From contig JAQIWT010000880.1 in assembly GCA_034696485.1 (NCBI GenBank), positions 1-14,190 on the forward strand: 14,190 bases of DNA, written 5' to 3'. The stretch is from Isohypsibius dastychi. Lineage: Eukaryota; Tardigrada; Eutardigrada; Parachela; Isohypsibiidae. This document shows positions 8,700-14,190 of the stretch, piece after piece (position 1 is the first letter of the stretch; the number at the start of each line of letters is the position of its first letter). The position numbers and the translations under genes are program-made. Under the pieces are notes generated by a model, which was not told where the DNA came from, searched no databases, and worked only from the letters and a program-made list of their open reading frames with translations.

Positions 8700-11503
8700 T
8701 TAACGAGCATGAAATAAGCGATTCCAGTGGTCACGGAATGAAGCACATGGAGGTGGAGTAGATGGTGGAAGAGGTTGGAGAATCCTTGGGTCCTGTAGCT
8801 GGTTATGGAAGTCTGGCACAACAGCCACATCAAACCCGTCTTTCCTCATCCCCACCTGCAGACTTTTCATCTTGTCTTGCACCTGCAAAAGTAGTTTCTT
8901 TCGAACGGCACTAATGAATGACGAACTCTCCGTACAATCCTAACAACTTCCAGTAGATCGATTTTCCCTCCATGAACTTCTAATGTGTCGAGAAAACTGT
9001 GCAAGCTAAACGATCCCAAATCAGCACAACGGCTAGCAAAACAGTCTGCCGAAAAAAACATTCAGTTTCGCCAAGATACTCATGACAGACGTTTAACGGC
9101 CACAGTTTACCGGCGCGTGTTGTATAGAAATCGAACATGCCGTCTTTTTCTGGGACGTGGGCACTAGGACGGGGTTCGCACGGCTCGCTTCGGCCTAGAA
9201 TATTCATGGGTAGTTTTAAAATGGAACAATGGCATACAATCAGTCGCTCGCAGTTGCAAACAAACATGTGATCCGAATACGCTGAACGTGACTTCGTTGG
9301 CTTTCGTCTTGACTCGAAGTTACACCAAAACGCGCTCTTGTCTGATTCTTTCTACCAAGTGGAAAACGTGCTACTTACGTCCTCGACACGCACTCCAAAT
9401 AAATAGCTTGGGTTTATCAGCCAATAGAGGTGCTGCACGATCGCTCATTAGCTCTTGGATGCGTCTCGTTCGGGTGCTCTTGTAGTCGACGCCGTATACT
9501 ATGCCTCCTCCTTCACCGTGGGTGGAAACCATTACAACGGCGGCGTTGCTGGAGGCTTGGGTTCCGTCTTGTGCGAACCGCATAATGAGCCGATCTAGCT
9601 CCTTCAAAACACACACATAAAACAGTGTTGCGATCAATGGAGATGCTACCAGTTTCGGTCGCAGCGGAGTCACCTAACCGGTCGACCTCCCGCCGCAACG
9701 TGACCGGAGCTCATCTGATATCGTACATCCAGCCCAGCAAGCCAGCAACCAGTTCAAGAAACTTACTTTGGCTGTCATATTAAAAAATACTTTTTCATCG
9801 AACAACCAAAAGCCAAAACGTCGAAAAATCGCTGCCGCATGAGCACAATCGATGTCGGATGCTCGGATGTCTTTGAAGACATTACTTGGCGATCTGCTCA
9901 TCTCGTTGGCTACGATGAGGATATGGCCTCTCCTTGGCAGCTCTCCTGAGGAACCCAACTTGCAGCTCGTTGGATAATGGGCTTCGAGTTTCCATTTCGT
10001 CAAGTCCACTGAAACCACGACATGAAATTAAATACCATCAAATTTGAAATATGACGCAAAATATTCTCTTGATATTTCGTTGAGTGCACCTGTAGACTTA
10101 TCTATCTACATCCATTTATTGTTGTGGCTAGATCAAAACTAGGTCAGACCCATAATGTAGTCAAGATTGTTGACCCCCGGTGCCCTGTTGCCTTCCGATG
10201 GTTTGAAAATCGCTTATTAAAAGAGGGATGGGTTCACTATCAGAAAAAGCCATCGACTGGGGGGCCACGCCAAGTCTTCTCGTGATGTGACGGGCTCAGT
10301 TTCTTCACCAGATATAGTGCTAATTGCTTGATTTCAATATATTCCATAGCAGTTATCTCAGAATCAGTAGTTTCAGACACAGGTCTTCCGCCATTATTTA
10401 AACGGGGAACAGTCCCAATAATCAGAGGAGCCATCTAGCAGTCGCGGTGTCCAGCGTGTGGGTAGTCCAGACAAATCTGGATCTGAACTCGTGACGTTCC
10501 TTTCGGTTCATTCCTAAATGGTGACCGTTCAATTTCGTTCTGTTCATGGGAGAACTGATTCCGTCCGACTCAGTCCAGAAAAAAGTGAACGGAGATGGTC
10601 TCGCTGTCCGAACTTGGGTGTTGTTGAAACCACTGCAGCTGGTGCTGGTGCACCCATGTAGCCAGTGCCGCATCGGATGGCTCTTCATGGTCAAAGGTAC
10701 TTGGAAACCACCGCGCTTGCCTCTCACGGCTTTGCCTTTTGGAATTGGGGCAATCTTTCAGGTAAAGTTGAACAACCAGGTCGATCCGTGAACTTCTTGT
10801 CCGTAGCGGAACTACTTTGCGAGAGACATCTGCTGCGTGCAGCCATTCCGAAGTTCGGAAACTCGCTTTCGATTCAAACTGTTTGGAAGCCGGTGGGGGG
10901 GGGGGGGGATCAAGGTTTTGTAACGGCATTTATTGATCTCACCTGTAACCACCGTATTCTCCTTCACACAGTCCAAAATTTTCTCGACTTCCAGGATATA
11001 GTTCTTCTTCAGCAGATGTTCCGTCATTCTCAGGAGCCGTGAAATTTTGCTCCTTAGGACGAATTCCAACAAAAAAACAAATCTGTCTCGGTCGCTGAAC
11101 CTCTGTGTTTTCGTTTCTGCAATCTAAAAACAAAACAAAAAAAACTCGTAGAAAAGTGGCGACAAGCCAACAAGGTTGCTGTTCCTTTTCATTGATCCAG
11201 TGCAAAGATTCTGTTGACGTGATGAAATACCAGAAACGGGGAGCTCATTTCAGCAACAATCATATTCACCAAGTTTTGGAGCCGATCATCGTATTCGCTC
11301 CTCTGGATGCCCAAGTCCGCGAGCTGATTAGTTATATCCACGGGTGGTAACATCTTGAGGATCACGACCTTGCGTACTATCTGACGAATCCGATGCGGGA
11401 TGCAGAAGTCTTCCACCTTGTTCCCTGTTATATGCGCTCTGAAACCAGTAATATAATCCGTGCAGTCCTTCTTAATTTTCGCTATATTTGCGGAATTCGC
11501 CAT
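8700..11503 (-). CDS. Caspase with CARD-like prodomain, initiator type
   Basis: Exons placed (minus strand): 11503-11231 and 11123-10943 (prodomain); a linker with a coding frame from about 10865 to 10570 and unresolved splicing down to 10009; 10008-9767, 9601-9379 (p20); 9194-9111, 9045-8936, 8882-8700 (p10). The prodomain is helical (ITNQLADLGIQRSEYDDRL; SRLLRMTEHLLKKN) and fits a death fold, probably a CARD. The p20 part carries RRGHILIVANEMS, SDIDCAHAAAIF, catalytic His in STHGEGG, and KPKLFIWSACRG with the catalytic Cys. The p10 part begins near VPEKDGMFDFYTTRA and has an Arg (FASR) at the S1 pocket, then GSFSLHSF. A Pro-rich tail follows. The His/Cys pair is intact, but the usual QACRG is SACRG. 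Domain order matches Dronc/caspase-9/caspase-2 initiators that are activated on an adaptor platform. The exact donor of the 9045 exon was chosen by matching the paralogue; an alternative at 8927 is possible. Confidence 0.85.
10895..10908. repeat. G14 homopolymer
   Basis: Fourteen G on the plus strand (C14 on the caspase sense strand). It lies between the second prodomain exon, which ends at a good GTGAGA donor (10943/10942), and the linker frame. If the run were C15 the frame would read straight through, so its true length decides whether there is an intron here. Confidence 0.9.
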
Positions 11504-12386
11504 TGGACGGATAACCAACAATAACGAGACAATGATCAACGGATAAAATTCTCAAAATTGTAGACTTCAAAATATCAGATCTAAAATTTCCAGAATCGAC
11601 TTAAATTTCAGACGATTAGAGAACGTAAACGACGATCGAAGTTTTGTCTCCTGGTTTCAGAAATCAGCTCGTGATTGCTGTCAGACAGAACAATAGACTC
11701 AGTCCATGGCCCATTGCTGCAGTGACTCATTTTAACTCGCTGAAACAGGTGGCCTAAGTCAATCACATTTCGGCATGATAGGTTTTGATGACCTTTCAAT
11801 GAGCATATCTGATCAATACTCACTGCTAGGATGACCCAAATTGTTCAAACTCAACTCCAAGTGCTTACATGATGTCAGTTGTTACCGCGACAAACGAAGA
11901 TGCACTTTTTCGGAAGTCATGAATTTGAGGAAATTTATTTGTTTGAATCGCTGGCAATGCGGCAAACATTCTACTCAACTCTGGTTGTACCCGTCGTTTT
12001 TCACTGGTTTCTCCAAAAGATAAGAAAATAACATTGACAAGGCATTTGAACTCGAGATTCTCTGAATTCCAGGGGGGGGGGGTGAAGACGGTAATATTCA
12101 AACAAGTTGCAGATTGCAAGTTTTCTGCCAACTGTTTCTGACTACTGTTTCTTGTTGTTCACGAGACAAGTACCAGGATTGCCCGAAACAAGGCGGTAAA
12201 TTTGGCAAGACAATAAACAATAACAATAAAGCCCAACCGGTTGGGTTTTGTGAAGCAGTGACGTATAATAGGCTAGCGGTTTCATTCCGCCCCACACGGT
12301 TAATGTAGTGCGAAACCGAATGAAGCATTTTCCATGACTTTCGACTAGTCCAATTACGCACCAGTTTGCTTTAGTGATTTTCTGCC
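11504..12386. other. Divergent intergenic region between caspase and BTB genes
   Basis: This 883-bp region lies between the two start codons and presumably holds both promoters and 5' UTRs. A 71-codon minus-strand frame at 11608-11823 (SHCSNGPWTESIVLSDSNHE) looks mildly coding and could be an upstream caspase exon. However, the plus strand across the same bases has a strong acceptor (CTCCTGGTTTCAG, about 11660) and an open frame too. Neither can be linked to a gene by phase. A G11 run lies at 12072-12082. An A/T-rich GTATAATAGG sequence near 12263 is a weak TATA candidate for the BTB gene. Confidence 0.35.
12072..12082. repeat. G11 homopolymer
   Basis: Eleven G on the plus strand in the divergent intergenic region. 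It is a second long G run after the G14 at 10895, and shows that the local sequence carries mononucleotide G tracts where length errors are likely. Confidence 0.9.
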
Positions 12387-14190
12387 ATGGATGAAAATCT
12401 ATCTCGCATTGAACCTGTCTCTATTTTTCCACAACCAATGTCCATTCAGTCTTCAGAACATATGGATCTTGGACCTGATTTTCCAAACGTTTCGGATCAA
12501 GCTCTTTTTAGAGCGGCCAACCCACATGACAGCAGATCTCCCGATTACATCGATCAAAAGAAGAGGAGCATCGGAACACTTCAGAGTCAACCCGACCTCC
12601 AGGGCTTCGTTGAGAGCACTCCTCTGGAAGTTGCACGTAAACGTATCTGCCGCGAGGAGAAAACGGTGAGAGATTTTTGTTGACTTAAATCTGCCAACCT
12701 GAATTACAGTTTCTAACAAAATTTGCCGTGTGCAATCATGCGTTGAAATTATGAGTCAAAAATATTTTAAGAGAAAAGAAATCATGGAATTCTCTTTTTT
12801 TCGTTTCGAATTGCTGGCAGGTTCGCTAACTGTTGAAGAATATCCTTGCTTGAGGCAATTGATGTTCTTTTTCAAGGAATGGTCGTACTCTGGCTTCTCA
12901 TTTCTGTGAACGATTCGTTGTTTCGAGCCAGTGCAGTTAAACAGATCAGGCTTTTCACATCAGTATTATTCTGGAGTAGTTTCCAATGAGCTTTTTCGAT
13001 CTTTCTTCGAGGTGAACTGGAATTTGTGAAACATGGTGTTGTTTATTGTTGTTGGTCTGATTGCGGGCTCATACAAATTACCAACATGTTTTGATTTTCA
13101 AGAGCGATCAAGAGGTTCAACCGAGGGAAGAAATGATACAATCAAGTGCGGATGAGCAATATTTGGAATCGGGGCTCAACATGAAGCAGGAGGATTCGCA
13201 GGACTGTGAAAAAGTAAGAACAACCGAAAGGTTTTCGACTGAATCTCCCAGGTTAGTAGTCTTGAAGACTCAAGACTATGTCTTCAAGGCTCTTGAAATT
13301 ACGGTCAACTCAAAATTTCACGTTCGACTGCTAAATCGGATTTGGGGACAAAATTCCTCGGTCTCAGGGTTCAAGAAGTCCGATTTTTCAGACAGGTTTG
13401 AAATACACGTGTTTTCGGACCCAGAAGTTGATGAAATCATCAATAATGAAAATATATCAATGATGAACTGAAAAAATCCGGTATTTTGTGTAGGCCGTGA
13501 AGCGGTGTGTTGCTGGCGAAGAAGTCACTTTCGATTATCGGACCACCGAACTGAAGGATCAGCTTCGGGAAACTCATGATGCACTTGCTGAGGAAAGAAA
13601 GTGAGTTTTTCAAACCTCTCGCAACAACCCGTAAGAGATTCTTATACATTTTATTTCAGAGAAGTGGAAGCACTGCATTCCAAAATCTGCGAAGAAGTCA
13701 GCGGTGTGGACCGCGGGGTTATTGTCTGGGGAAGCCCATTCCAATATGCAGAATTGTTCTTCTCCCAGCCTGAGAATCGGTTGATATATAAGAACGCCAG
13801 GCATCAATCAAATATGGCCGAATATCGACAAAGTGGTTCACTTCCCGATTTGGAAATCCGCGGCATGGGGACTCTGGGGAGCGCGTCAGCTATTTTATGT
13901 CACTCTTCGATTCTCTGCGCCGTCAGTTCAGTCATCAAAACCCGATTGGCCTCGAAGCTTCATCATGGTTCCCAACTCAATTTCGAGAACATTACTCATA
14001 AGACATTGATCGAGTGAGTCAAATTCGTTCTGGTGTTCTGATTCTGGTACAATATTGTTTTATAGGCTGGTTGGATATGCGGATACTGGTAGCATTGGGC
14101 TGGACGCTGCCAATGTTTTATCAGTCTACTCTGCAGCAGATTTTTTGGATATTGGATATCTGATCAGTTCTGCTACGACGTTTTTATCGG
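12387..14190 (+). CDS. BTB/POZ-domain protein with coiled-coil N-terminal region, 3' partial
   Basis: Exons: 12387-12665, 13103-13213, 13494-13600, 13660-14013, 14066 to beyond the window. All phases agree, giving 325 residues so far. The start ATG sits in a near-ideal context (GCCATGG). Residues 1-130 are polar, acidic and low in structure (QKKRSIGTLQSQPDL; EDSQDCEK). About residues 149-180 (ELKDQLRETHDALAEERKE) form a short coiled coil. From about 225 on, a BTB fold is read: LPDLEIRG, then CHSSILCAVSSVIKTRL at the site of the conserved helix (usually AHRAVLA-SSVF), then LIELVGYADTGSI and NVLSVYSAADFLDI, the strand-helix pair that ends the domain. BTB proteins commonly act as Cullin-3 substrate adaptors; whether BACK and Kelch repeats follow is outside the window. 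It is not a standard KLHL protein, whose BTB usually lies close to the N-terminus. Confidence 0.8.

Noticed and set aside
9674-9714. Possible 41-nt extra exon in the caspase between the two p20 exons (acceptor ATATCAG, donor GTTAG|GTGACT)
   Set aside because: Its length is not a multiple of three and would break the frame. Joining 9767 directly to 9601 gives a continuous, family-typical NMTAK-ELDRL sequence.
13255-13300. Small inverted repeat (GTCTTGAAGAC / GTCTTCAAG) in a BTB-gene intron
   Set aside because: Short and imperfect, with no terminator or element context in a eukaryotic intron.
1-14190. tRNA, rRNA, CRISPR array, bacterial operon or viral genes
   Set aside because: No cloverleaf with A/B boxes, no spaced direct repeats and no ribosomal sequence was recognised; gene structure is spliced and animal-like throughout.

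Overview
The window is nuclear DNA from an invertebrate animal. Coding sequence is broken into short exons by GT...AG introns, several only 50-60 nt, with T-rich acceptors ending TTTTCAG. The gene set (a Cad96Ca/Stitcher-type receptor tyrosine kinase, two caspase-family genes, a BTB-domain gene) points to an ecdysozoan. An arthropod is likely because the kinase C-terminus reads like insect Cad96Ca; other ecdysozoans such as tardigrades cannot be excluded. Reading frames below were joined by hand from splice sites and phase; no alignment or search was run.

Layout. 1-610: no resolvable gene apart from a small palindromic MITE-like element (452-508). 611-3990 (+): eight exons covering the end of the extracellular region, the transmembrane segment and the complete kinase domain of a Cad96Ca-like receptor; its 5' exons lie upstream or are unresolved. 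3991-6290: no gene I can establish. It holds a possible poly(A) signal, a C-rich minisatellite (5531-5637) and several coding-looking stretches on the minus strand that do not chain cleanly. 6291-8207 (+): a complete six-exon, 356-residue caspase-fold protein. Its catalytic His, catalytic Cys and the p10 S1-pocket Arg are all replaced, so it is a pseudocaspase; its third intron is full of repeat-derived sequence. 8700-11503 (-): a caspase with a death-fold (CARD-like) prodomain and an intact His/Cys pair, but with the unusual active-site string SACRG. 12387-14190 (+): a BTB-domain protein that runs off the window.

The most notable object is the tail-to-tail pair of active-type caspase and pseudocaspase, 492 bp apart. 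Four consecutive introns in the caspase domain occupy the same positions in the same phases in both genes, and the two middle p10 exons are both exactly 110 nt. The pair is therefore a local inverted duplication in which one copy lost catalysis but kept an open frame. By analogy with c-FLIP and the inactive C. elegans caspase homologues, the pseudocaspase may regulate its neighbour; that is inference. The kinase and BTB genes are ordinary neighbours with no evident functional link to the pair.
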